DNA of 9,821 bases from Gammaproteobacteria bacterium (GCA_015232955.1 JADFYS010000055.1:1-9821); one strand, 5' to 3'; shown: positions 1 to 6,740, counted from the stretch's first letter. The notes: a model not told the origin generated them from the sequence alone. Translations and numbers: made by a program.

Positions 1-51
1 TCCGTACTTGCCGTTGCCGAGCCTCTCCCGCCCCCTCCGCTGCCGTCTTAG
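1..51 (+). other. Possible C-terminal tail of an upstream gene
   Basis: Frame 1 is open from the left edge to a TAG at 49-51 and would read as a Pro/Leu-rich tail ending in PPPPLPS. It would converge with the ankyrin gene on the other strand, with the REP pair lying between the two stops, which is a typical place for REP elements. Seventeen open codons are far too few to establish coding, so this is only a possibility. Confidence 0.2.
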
Positions 52-53
52 TC

Positions 54-126
54 GTGGGGTGGAGCAGCGGGGGCGCATCCACCTTTTGCCTCGATTGGTG
101 GATGCGCTTACGCTTATCCACCCTAC
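54..126. repeat. Pair of convergent REP palindromes (BIME-like)
   Basis: Two 26-base imperfect hairpins, 58-83 on the plus strand and 122-97 on the complement, face each other across a 13-base spacer (84-96). Each starts with GGTGGA and ends with GCGCATCCACC when read in its own direction. Each is preceded on its 5' side by a G-T-R-G tetranucleotide (GTGG at 54-57; GTAG on the complement at 126-123). With the head included, the two copies agree at 24 of 30 positions. The GTRG head plus a short imperfect hairpin is the recognised layout of REP sequences mobilised by REP-associated tyrosine transposases (TnpA_REP/RAYT). Two inverted REPs form a BIME. The whole 54-126 block can also fold as one long hairpin, because the two GCGCATCCACC arms are complementary. 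No RAYT gene is in the window. Confidence 0.8.
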
Positions 127-185
127 TTGCCGGTGCATCACCTTTTCAATCCGCCTGAAGCCTCGGTAATAGGCGTTGCGCAGCG

Positions 186-1166
186 TTACTGCAGCAGTTG
201 CACTAGCCCATCCTCTTCATTTTCGCGTGCAATATCCAGTGCACTTTTGCCACTTCCATTGACTACCGCTTTATCGGCGCCGTGTTGCAGCAGAAATGCA
301 GCCACTTCACTATGGCCGCCACGGATGGCATAGATTAACGGGGTAGAACCCTCTTCATCTTTGATGTTAATTTTGGCCTCATGCTCTAACAGCGACTTTA
401 CGGTCTCAAGACGCCCCTTCTCTGCTGCATAGTGGAGAACCGTGGCTCCAAAATTGTCCTGGAAGTTAACACTCTTGGTTTTGGGCAATAAAATCTCAAT
501 GGCAGCATCAAAATTACGGTTAATTGCCGTCATTAACGGGGTGTGACCGCTATTGTTGGGTAGACAGGGGGCGACCTGACTGCTGTATTTGAACAGGGCC
601 TCAATTACAGCAAGGTGACCGGCATTCACCGCGTGCATCAGGGCGGTATTGCCATTGGTATCGGAGGAGCGCACATCTGCTCCAAACTCAAGTAGTTGGG
701 CGGCGATTAGTGCATCGCCCTTTTTCGCAGCCAGCATAAGGGAGTCGTTACCAGAGCGATTGCGATCATGGACATTGGCGCCCAACTCAATTAACAGTGC
801 TGTCACCCCAGAGTGGCCATGCTCCACCGCATAGAGCAGCGCGGTATCACCGGTTTTGGTACGGGCATTCACCTCGGCCCCCTGCGCCAGCAGAGTCGCC
901 ACCACATCGGTATTTCCCGACTCTGCGGCAAACATCAATGGCCGTTTACCATACTTCCCCGGAGCATCGATATTCGCCCCTTTTCGCAGCAGAACATTAA
1001 GCTGCTCCACAGAACCACCTGCAGCGACATCGCGCAGCATCTGACCCAGAGAGTCCTCCGCAACAACGGCCGTACTATTGAGTGTACATGCGAAGAGGAT
1101 GATGAGTGACCACACCCCTCTGCTGCTTACCTTAGCCAACTCTCGAAAACTCATCTGTGACACCAT
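186..1166 (-). CDS. Exported ankyrin-repeat protein
   Basis: This 326-residue protein has an N-terminal signal peptide. Basic residues up to R16 are followed by a hydrophobic core around 17-30, with a likely cleavage after A36 in AVVA-ED. Almost all of the mature protein is ankyrin repeats of about 33 residues: roughly 41-72, 73-105, 106-138, 139-171, 172-206, 207-239, 240-272 and 273-306, with a C-terminal cap to 326. Typical signatures include TALLYAVEHGH, TPLIYAIRGGH and LLxxGAxVN. Ankyrin repeats bind other proteins; no catalytic domain is visible, and location should be periplasmic. The start at 1166 has a good Shine-Dalgarno (AAGGGAG on the complement, about 1173-1179). It lies 75 bases downstream of the cytochrome gene and is probably co-transcribed. 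By analogy with periplasmic ankyrin proteins encoded beside catalase in Pseudomonas, it may help assemble or protect the neighbouring haem protein; that role is inferred. Confidence 0.9.
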   Translation of the reverse strand: MVSQMSFRELAKVSSRGVWSLIILFACTLNSTAVVAEDSLGQMLRDVAAGGSVEQLNVLLRKGANIDAPGKYGKRPLMFAAESGNTDVVATLLAQGAEVNARTKTGDTALLYAVEHGHSGVTALLIELGANVHDRNRSGNDSLMLAAKKGDALIAAQLLEFGADVRSSDTNGNTALMHAVNAGHLAVIEALFKYSSQVAPCLPNNSGHTPLMTAINRNFDAAIEILLPKTKSVNFQDNFGATVLHYAAEKGRLETVKSLLEHEAKINIKDEEGSTPLIYAIRGGHSEVAAFLLQHGADKAVVNGSGKSALDIARENEEDGLVQLLQ

Positions 1167-1241
1167 CTCTATCTCCCTTATTGATCAAATTAAATTGTTG
1201 TTGTGCCCTACCCTGAAGTGGATAGCGGTAAGAATCTCTTG

Positions 1242-2030
1242 TTAACGCCGACGCCACTCCCCCGAGCGAGGCGCGGTACGGAACTCATGTCTAAAGTCGG
1301 GATTGCGCCAATCCATCTCTGTAGCCATCTTCTCTGGATTGGGGCGGAGGCGGGAGACATAATCGGAAATGATGGCCATATCGTGATATGTAAAATCGGC
1401 GACCTGCTCTACCATCTCCCGGTTGGAATTTCTTCGCTTACCCATCTTAATCCAGCGCATCTGGCGAAAGATATAGTTGTAGTGCTGTCCATGAATCCGA
1501 GGGTAGAACTCTTCAGCATCCCCCTCACCATTCTCTCCATGGCACTCTTGACAATATTCGATGTAGAGGGCTTTCCCCTGTTCGAGATCCCGACCGAATC
1601 CTGTCCCGTTGTTGGGTACCATCGGCAGCTGTTCGATATAAGCCGAGACATCACTCAACGCCTCAGCTCCTTTGCTAAAGAGCGGGCTGGTAAATGGGAT
1701 CATGGTCGGATTGTCACGGTTACCGCGGTGGATATCCTCCAACTGTTTGAGGGTAACACTCCGGTGTTGCCCCGCAATCTGGGGATAGTGCCCCGATGGC
1801 GCACCCCACCCTTCCGGAGTATGACAAACGGCGCAGCTTCGATAAAGCTCCTTACCCAGCTGAAGGTTGGGAGGGGCCTCCAGAGCGCGCTTCACCACCT
1901 CTCCGACAGAATCGCTATCCTCTGAAGCGGCCAGTGGTAACCAAGATAGGAGCAGAGTAACCCCCAAGAGCAGCGCCGCCACATCTCTGCGGTGTCGGTA
2001 CACTGGTATTTGATTCAAGCAGCTGTTCAC
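1242..2030 (-). CDS. Diheme c-type cytochrome, cytochrome c4-like
   Basis: This 262-residue protein has two tandem cytochrome c domains. The first haem site is CAVCH at residues 66-70, with a likely axial Met at M110 (NPTMIPF). The second is CQECH at 160-164, with a likely axial Met at M196 (NREMVEQ). Both sites are followed by the YPxIxGQH segment usual in c4-type cytochromes (YPQIAGQH and YPRIHGQH). A basic n-region (RHRR) and hydrophobic stretch around 18-34 form a signal peptide cut near ASED, so it should be periplasmic. Such proteins carry electrons to terminal oxidases or accept them from dehydrogenases. The start codon is GTG (complement of 2028-2030), with a G-rich Shine-Dalgarno-like run at 2037-2042. 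An Arg-rich tail (residues 239-262) follows the second domain and is not part of the haem fold. It is the first gene of a probable two-gene transcript with the ankyrin protein. Confidence 0.93.
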   Translation of the reverse strand: MNSCLNQIPVYRHRRDVAALLLGVTLLLSWLPLAASEDSDSVGEVVKRALEAPPNLQLGKELYRSCAVCHTPEGWGAPSGHYPQIAGQHRSVTLKQLEDIHRGNRDNPTMIPFTSPLFSKGAEALSDVSAYIEQLPMVPNNGTGFGRDLEQGKALYIEYCQECHGENGEGDAEEFYPRIHGQHYNYIFRQMRWIKMGKRRNSNREMVEQVADFTYHDMAIISDYVSRLRPNPEKMATEMDWRNPDFRHEFRTAPRSGEWRRR

Positions 2031-2267
2031 TTCTCATCCCCCCGTTAGATACTGAACTTCAGCAGTGTTATTTTGGTTCGCACCATGGAAGTGGAGCGAT
2101 GGCTGAGAATAGGAACTCTACCCCCTAAAGTCAAGGGGTTGCTCTGGGTTGTTAGCACCAACTCCAAACGCAACCCGCGCACCTCAGGAGCCAATGCTAT
2201 TAAGTTAGTGACTGCGAAGGGATCTCCGCTACCCGATTGCCGGGTGTCGATGGCATGGACGCCACCG
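2031..2267. other. Intergenic region between dsrS and the cytochrome gene
   Basis: These 237 bases separate the DsrS stop from the cytochrome start. They contain the candidate promoter above and two short hairpins: CCCCT-N7-AGGGG near 2122-2138 and ACCCG-ATTGC-CGGGT near 2231-2245, just after the dsrS stop. Neither hairpin is followed by a convincing T-run in the direction of transcription, so neither is called a terminator. One complement-strand frame stays open for roughly 85 codons down to a TAA at 2047-2045, but it has no credible start and no recognised domain. I do not call a gene here. Confidence 0.5.
2106..2134 (-). promoter_or_regulatory. Candidate sigma70 promoter for the cytochrome gene
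   Basis: On the complement strand, TTGACT (2134-2129) is followed by a 17-base spacer and TATTCT (2111-2106). These match the consensus at 5 of 6 and 4 of 6 positions. Transcription would start near 2098 and give a leader of about 68 bases before the GTG at 2030. A small hairpin, CCCCT-N7-AGGGG, lies across the -35 box (about 2122-2138). This is a prediction from motif match only. Confidence 0.4.
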
Positions 2268-3428
2268 TCAAGCCCCCATGGGTTCTTGGGGATACCCCTG
2301 CAGCAACTTTAACTTCTGCTGCAGCGGCGCTACCACTGGGGCGATCTTCTTGCGCATGAGGGTTCCCACCGCATCACTGCGGACAAAGATCGGGGTGAGT
2401 AGTGATTCGTGAATCTGCCCCAAAAAGAGGATCGCCTCAATCTCTTGTCGGATCTGCGGTGCAGAATGCAGTAGCGCTGCCAATCCCTCTCCGGGGTGTT
2501 GCAGTTTTGCCTCCACCACAGTTTGGATCTCCTCCAGCGAGGCAGCCTGTCTCTCACCCTCTTGTGCAAAATAGCTACCTATGGCGTTAAACAGGGCAGT
2601 GACTACCTCTTGATCCGGGGGTCGCCGCAGGGCATCCAGTACCCCCTGAATGAAGGCCTGTCCCGCCTCTCCTTGAAGATGGACGAGAAGTGTGGTCAGA
2701 GACTCTCCCTGCTCCAGTTGCGGTTGCAGCAGCGATTTTAATGCCGCCCCCCCCTCTTTCGCCTTCGCCTTTATCGGCAACGGATCCCCAAATCGGGCGC
2801 TCCTTTCGAGAAATGGGATGCGATAGGAGATTTTGGAGCGACCGCTACTCCAGAGGCGTAGCCGCTGCTCCTCACTCACCAGACCCGGCTGGAGCAGAAG
2901 ACGCACCGTCTCCATAATGGTGTTGTGCTCGCTTTCAAACGGGAGGTGCTCCACCAGATAGAGCGCCATCTCCCGCCCCAGTTCGCTCTGCCTCACTTTC
3001 GGGTTGGCGAGCATCTGTCGCGCATATTCAGAGTAGGGGGCGGCCCACCACGCCCGTCGCGCCAGCTCCAGAGTCAGCCCAGGTGCCGAGACCACCGCCA
3101 TTACCGCATCGACATCGCCAAGACAGAGCAGCTTTTCGAGCTGACTGCTCTCCACCTGCCCCATCCGTCCCCAGCGCCGTAACACCACCGGATAGCCTCC
3201 CGGGGTATTGAGAACCTGTTGCGCCAGCAGCTCTCGCACCTTTTCAAGGTAGATATCACTGCGCGAGGTGGGATGGAGGGTGAGCTGCATCACCTGCTCC
3301 CCCTTCAGACCATATACTTCGAGCTGGTTTTCATCGATACGAATCGCCTCCGCCTGAGTGATCAGGACATGGAGGCGAAGCGCATCCTCGCTGCTCAACG
3401 CTATCTCTGCCGCACCTCGTCTAGCCAT
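2268..3428 (-). CDS. dsrS: DsrS-like cytoplasmic protein
   Basis: This 386-residue soluble protein has no signal peptide or membrane segment. It is recognised as DsrS-like from several conserved stretches: NTPGGYP and LRRWGRMGQ (about 74-91), ELARRAWWA (121-129), YLVEHLPFE (157-165), LLLQPGLVSEE (177-187) and SDAVGTLMRKKIAP (351-364). In Allochromatium vinosum, DsrS is encoded with the dsr sulfur-oxidation genes and has been linked to post-transcriptional control of dsr expression; its biochemical activity is unknown. The length is close to what I recall for the family. The ATG at 3428 has a near-perfect Shine-Dalgarno, AAAGGAGG (complement of 3434-3441), five bases upstream. It follows the VWA gene by 35 bases, so the two are almost certainly co-transcribed. 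No other dsr gene is in the window. The name rests on recalled family similarity; the link of this copy to sulfur metabolism is inferred. Confidence 0.75.
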   Translation of the reverse strand: MARRGAAEIALSSEDALRLHVLITQAEAIRIDENQLEVYGLKGEQVMQLTLHPTSRSDIYLEKVRELLAQQVLNTPGGYPVVLRRWGRMGQVESSQLEKLLCLGDVDAVMAVVSAPGLTLELARRAWWAAPYSEYARQMLANPKVRQSELGREMALYLVEHLPFESEHNTIMETVRLLLQPGLVSEEQRLRLWSSGRSKISYRIPFLERSARFGDPLPIKAKAKEGGAALKSLLQPQLEQGESLTTLLVHLQGEAGQAFIQGVLDALRRPPDQEVVTALFNAIGSYFAQEGERQAASLEEIQTVVEAKLQHPGEGLAALLHSAPQIRQEIEAILFLGQIHESLLTPIFVRSDAVGTLMRKKIAPVVAPLQQKLKLLQGYPQEPMGA

Positions 3429-3463
3429 GGTCGCCTCCTTTCATCCTCTGCCTCAAATCGAAA

Positions 3464-4723
3464 TCAGTTTAACTGGATCCGCTCTCCCCACGGCACCTCC
3501 CCCTTCCCCTTAATCAGCCAGATCACCGGTACTGCTGGTGGTGAGGGGGGGAAGTGGCCGCGACCATCACTAAAATAGAGAATGAGATCAGGGGGGATCA
3601 TCAGCGATTCAACATAGGTGAAGAGGGGGCGGAAATCGGTACTCCCCCCTCCGCTGAGGATCTGGGGAAGAGTCAGCGGCTCCCAGCTTTCGTAGATCCA
3701 CGGTCCCTCACTCGACAGCTCCGAGTCGCAGCCCACGAGGGTGATGTGGGCCTCAATCTGCCCCTTAATCGCATCGACCTCAGAGGCAAACTGGCGCATC
3801 TCTTCATCGCTGACCGAACCACTACTGTCCAGCGCCACCACCACCCGTAACTGATGGCTACGCAGCGAGGGCATAATTGCCTCTCCCTCCCGCCGCGATG
3901 GTCGGCTGTAGCTGTAGTCATTGCGGGCAGTTGCGGTCATGTAGCGGGCGAGCAGTGCCCGCCACGAGAGTTGCGGCTGGAGCAGATTCTCCAGGTGACG
4001 CTGGAGCAGTTCGCTCATCTTACCCGCCTGCAGCGCCGACTGCGCAGCCCCCGCCAGCCGCTGTTTCCACTGCTGCTCCAGCGCCTCTCTCTCTTGGAAC
4101 GAAAGCGGCTGAGGGCGTGGTGCCCCCTCTCGCTGACCGCCACGCGCCTGATCCTGTTTCGGTTCACCACCGCCCCTTCCCGATGCCTCTTTATCACGGG
4201 AAGATCCGCCACCGCCCGCTTCACCCTCGTCCCCCCCGCCCTCATCCTCTTGATCGTCATAGAGGTGATCATCATGGGGCTTGAGATTCTCATGCTCCTT
4301 GACCATGGGATAGATCTCCTCTGCACTCATCCCCTCAAATTCGGTGAGGACAATGGCGTCGGGAGACGGGGTCATCCCCTCTGCCAGCAACAGGGGGTTG
4401 ATAGCGAGGTCACAGGCGATATCCCAGTGGATGCGATCCCGATGGTGACGACGAAAAAAGTGGGAGAGGGCGCAGTGGAGCACCTCATGTGACAGCAGAA
4501 ACTGCGCCTGATTGAGTGAAAGCTGTTCGATATAATCGAGGTTGTAGTAGATACTCCGTCCATCGGAAGCGATAGTCTGACACCAGTCGGGATTCGCCTC
4601 CAGCAACGGCATCCGCATCACCATCGCCCCGAGAAACGGCTTATCGAGGATAAGTCGGGTTCGTGCTGCCCCGAGACGGGTAGAGACAAGATCCCCCCTC
4701 GTTGGTCGGTTATCTGTTGTCAC
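3464..4723 (-). CDS. VWA-like protein with N-terminal metallopeptidase-type domain (DUF2201 type)
   Basis: This 419-residue cytoplasmic protein has three parts. Residues about 10-145 form a metallopeptidase-like domain with HEVLH (79-83), a further His at 88 and a possible third metal ligand at D101 or D105 in WDIACDLAINP. Residues about 146-205 are a low-complexity linker rich in Gly, Asp and Glu, then Arg and Gln. Residues about 206-419 include a helical segment and a C-terminal VWA-like domain. The MIDAS motif there is D299-x-S301-x-S303 (DSSGS), with T362 in GGGSTDF and D386 in YFSDGRG as further metal-site residues. Proteins of this build usually act with a MoxR-type AAA+ ATPase in assembly or metal insertion, but none is encoded next to it here. 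The start is GTG at 4723, preceded by a purine-rich GAGAGGG. It is the first gene of a two-gene unit with dsrS. Whether the HExxH site is catalytic cannot be told from sequence. Confidence 0.88.
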   Translation of the reverse strand: MTTDNRPTRGDLVSTRLGAARTRLILDKPFLGAMVMRMPLLEANPDWCQTIASDGRSIYYNLDYIEQLSLNQAQFLLSHEVLHCALSHFFRRHHRDRIHWDIACDLAINPLLLAEGMTPSPDAIVLTEFEGMSAEEIYPMVKEHENLKPHDDHLYDDQEDEGGGDEGEAGGGGSSRDKEASGRGGGEPKQDQARGGQREGAPRPQPLSFQEREALEQQWKQRLAGAAQSALQAGKMSELLQRHLENLLQPQLSWRALLARYMTATARNDYSYSRPSRREGEAIMPSLRSHQLRVVVALDSSGSVSDEEMRQFASEVDAIKGQIEAHITLVGCDSELSSEGPWIYESWEPLTLPQILSGGGSTDFRPLFTYVESLMIPPDLILYFSDGRGHFPPSPPAVPVIWLIKGKGEVPWGERIQLN

Positions 4724-4868
4724 GACGCCACCCTCTCTTCATCAGAAAATTCCATTCTACCCCATCTTCAACGATATCTCTCCGGTCAAGGATGGTATTG
4801 GAGGGCGACTCCTCTTACACTTCCCCCCTCAACTGTTGCAACCCACCTGACCAATACCGATTACTGCC
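4724..4868. promoter_or_regulatory. Divergent intergenic region with inverted repeat
   Basis: These 145 bases separate the leftward VWA gene from the rightward YihY-family gene, so promoters for both units are expected here. A TAGAAT box on the complement (4759-4754) is a possible -10 for the VWA gene, about 31 bases from its start, but it has no good -35. An 8-base inverted repeat, GGTATTGG at 4794-4801 and CCAATACC at 4851-4858, could be a paired operator. I found no convincing promoter for the plus-strand genes. Confidence 0.35.
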
Positions 4869-6254
4869 ATGGCCACCCCCTCTCTCCTCAAAAATTTCTT
4901 CTCTCTTCAGGATGACTGGATGAAGATTCTCACCAATTCGATCATCATCTTCCGTTCGGTTCTCTCCAATAATCAACTGACGCTTCGAGCCACCAGTCTG
5001 GTCTACACCACGCTGATGGCGCTGGTTCCCCTTATCGCTGTCAGCTTTTCGATGCTCAAAGGGCTTGGCGCCCACAACCATATCGAACCGATGCTGCAGA
5101 GCCTCTTCTCCCCGTTAGGACCGGCGGCGGACGAGCTGGTGGGACATCTCGTCACCTTTGTCAACAATATGCGCCTCGGGGTGCTCGGTTCGGTGGGTAC
5201 TGCGGTCCTCATCTACACCATCATCGCCCTTACCCATAAAATTGAGAGCGCTTTCAATTACATCTGGATGGTGGAGCGACCCCGAACCCTTGGCCGTCGC
5301 TTTAGTGACTACCTCAGTATCATCCTGGTCGGTCCGGTACTCATTATCTCTGCCCTCGGCATCACCGCCTCAATTAGTAAAGAGAGTGTGGTTCAGAGCC
5401 TGATTGCGGTTGAGCCGCTCGGCTCTCTCCTTCTCTTTTTGGGAAAGATGATGCCCTATCTAATGGTGATCGGGGTCTTCACCTTTATCAACAGCTTTGT
5501 TCCCAATACCAAAGTCCGCTTTAAAGCGGCACTGGTGGGGGGGATTGTCGCCGGCACCATCTGGCAGACCTTCGGTATCCTCTTCACCTGGTTTGTCGCC
5601 AACGCCGCCACCCAGACCGCTATCTACTCCAGCTTCGCCATTCTCTTTTTCTTTATGATCTGGGTCTACCTCGGCTGGCTTATCCTCCTCTTTAGCGCCC
5701 AGGTCAGCTTCTATTTCCAGTACCCCGAGAAACTGTTACCACAGCAGCAGCTGGAGGAGTTGAGTCACCAACAGCGCCGGGAGTATTCGCTCCAGCTTCT
5801 GCTGTTGGTTCTGGATCACTACTACCACCATAACCGCGCCCTGACGGTAGAGGAGATCTCCCACCACTGCACCCTACCGCTCAATCTACAGCAGCAGATC
5901 CTGCAGGAGCTGTGTCAACTGGAGATCCTCACCCTGGGTGGCGACCATCAGCAGCGGGTGATCCCGCTGAGAGATCCACAGCAGATCCTGGTCAGTGAGC
6001 TGCTGCAGCAGCTGGCAGCTTTTGTCCCGGCAACCGCCACGCCCCGTCTTACACTCACCTCTAGCACAAATAGATACCGCACCCTTGCGACGACGATCGC
6101 CACCCGAGAAGAGAGGGCGATCGCCACCCTTTTTGGAGATCAGAGCCTCTACGCCCTCCTTGACGAAACCATTGACAAACCGACGCCCCTTCCCGAAACT
6201 GTCCCTACTGTCGCCACCACGGAGAACCGAGATGCCCCAGACACGACTGTATAG
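4869..6254 (+). CDS. YihY/BrkB-family inner-membrane protein with soluble C-terminal extension
   Basis: This 461-residue protein has about six membrane segments, near 43-63, 101-121, 149-168, 183-210, 219-241 and 251-276. Family hallmarks are present: LVYTTLMALVPLIAVSFS, a YIW segment after transmembrane helix 2 (FNYIWMVERPRT), FVPNTKVRFKAALVGG and IWVYLGWLILLFSAQ. The family was once called RNase BN, wrongly; the E. coli member YhjD can carry a change that bypasses lipid A export defects, so a lipid-related role is plausible. Residues about 288-461 form a Gln/Leu-rich soluble extension absent from E. coli YihY. Within it, about 305-375 looks like a winged-helix fold (ALTVEEISHHCTLPL, then ILQELCQLEILTLGG). 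The ATG at 4869 has no Shine-Dalgarno. M18 at 4920 has AGGA seven bases upstream and may be the true start, giving 444 residues and losing nothing of the core. The 3' end overlaps the next gene by 23 bases. Confidence 0.92.
   Translation: MATPSLLKNFFSLQDDWMKILTNSIIIFRSVLSNNQLTLRATSLVYTTLMALVPLIAVSFSMLKGLGAHNHIEPMLQSLFSPLGPAADELVGHLVTFVNNMRLGVLGSVGTAVLIYTIIALTHKIESAFNYIWMVERPRTLGRRFSDYLSIILVGPVLIISALGITASISKESVVQSLIAVEPLGSLLLFLGKMMPYLMVIGVFTFINSFVPNTKVRFKAALVGGIVAGTIWQTFGILFTWFVANAATQTAIYSSFAILFFFMIWVYLGWLILLFSAQVSFYFQYPEKLLPQQQLEELSHQQRREYSLQLLLLVLDHYYHHNRALTVEEISHHCTLPLNLQQQILQELCQLEILTLGGDHQQRVIPLRDPQQILVSELLQQLAAFVPATATPRLTLTSSTNRYRTLATTIATREERAIATLFGDQSLYALLDETIDKPTPLPETVPTVATTENRDAPDTTV
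4909..4912 (+). promoter_or_regulatory. Ribosome binding site favouring a downstream start for the YihY-family gene
   Basis: AGGA lies seven bases before an in-frame ATG at 4920. The upstream ATG at 4869 is preceded by pyrimidine-rich sequence with no Shine-Dalgarno. The alternative start removes only 17 residues ahead of the first membrane helix. Confidence 0.45.
6221..6224 (+). promoter_or_regulatory. Internal ribosome binding site for the lipoprotein gene
   Basis: GGAG lies inside the end of the YihY-family gene, seven bases before the ATG at 6232. It fixes the lipoprotein start, which places the signal peptide and lipobox correctly, and suggests translational coupling with the upstream gene. 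Confidence 0.7.
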
Positions 6255-6723
6255 CCCGCTGCTACTCCTTCTTATCTTCTCTATTGGGGGGTGCGGTTCC
6301 GGTGATGATGAAGCAGATAGCGGTAGCTCATCCACAACCCCGACCCTAACTTCACTCTGGGAGAGCAGCTTCAGCGGCTGTGGTCTCAACTGCCACTCTG
6401 CCAGCGCTGCCGACAGCACCGAAAACGGCCCCAACCTTACGACCAAAAGTAGTTTTTACAGCAGTCTGGTCAACCGTCAGGCGAGTGACTACCCCAACTG
6501 GCTAAAAAACGGCAATTGTGATCAGGTCAAATTTATCACCCCCGGTGATGCGGCGAACTCCTCCCTCCTCGCCTCCCTCGATCAGGGGTATGCCGACACC
6601 CTTGGTGCAACCTACAACTGTACCCCCTCCATCAACCTCCATCGGGCCATCAGCGTCTCACTCAGTGCCGCCAACCGCGACAACCTGGTCACCTGGATTA
6701 ACAGCGGGGCGATGAACAACTAA
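6232..6723 (+). CDS. Small lipoprotein with CX3CH haem-type motif, probable cytochrome-like domain
   Basis: This 163-residue protein starts with a lipoprotein signal (LLLLLIFSIGGC). The acylated Cys is C21 and is followed by Gly, which by the usual sorting rule favours the outer membrane. A Ser/Asp/Glu-rich linker (22-37) leads to a domain shaped like small c-type cytochrome lipoproteins: a Cys/His motif near the start, a YSSLVN segment, then ITPGDAANSSLLASL, and a closing LVTWINSGA. The motif is C50-GLN-C54-H55, which has three residues between the cysteines rather than the normal two. C96 and C130 could form a disulfide. A distal ligand is not obvious; H137 and M161 are candidates. The frame extends upstream in open sequence, but 6232 is chosen because of its ribosome binding site and the signal peptide. 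It overlaps the YihY-family gene by 23 bases and ends 17 bases before the next gene, so it belongs to the same operon. Haem binding is inferred, not certain. Confidence 0.82.
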   Translation: MPQTRLYSPLLLLLIFSIGGCGSGDDEADSGSSSTTPTLTSLWESSFSGCGLNCHSASAADSTENGPNLTTKSSFYSSLVNRQASDYPNWLKNGNCDQVKFITPGDAANSSLLASLDQGYADTLGATYNCTPSINLHRAISVSLSAANRDNLVTWINSGAMNN

Positions 6724-6740
6724 TCCCGCCACTCCCTACC

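Noticed and set aside
127..185. Possible rho-independent terminator after the ankyrin gene
   Set aside because: Only short stems (for example CGCCT...AGGCG with a long loop) and no T-run on the complement strand.
1203..1925. Plus-strand open frame of 240 codons opposite the cytochrome gene
   Set aside because: It is the antisense of a clear diheme cytochrome with both haem motifs, and it has no recognisable domain.
2073..2312. Small plus-strand open frame of 79 codons in the intergenic region
   Set aside because: It runs into the 3' end of dsrS on the opposite strand, has no ribosome binding site and overlaps the candidate promoter.
3854..4492. Plus-strand open frame of 212 codons opposite the VWA gene
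   Set aside because: Antisense to a gene with intact HExxH and MIDAS motifs; its composition is that of a shadow frame.
5995..6231. Upstream extension of the lipoprotein frame to a GTG at 5995
   Set aside because: It would bury the lipoprotein signal peptide inside the protein and overlap the YihY-family gene by about 260 bases; the GGAG-spaced ATG at 6232 fits far better.
5886..6446. Complement-strand open frame of 186 codons across the YihY/lipoprotein junction
   Set aside because: Antisense to two well-supported genes and without a recognisable domain.
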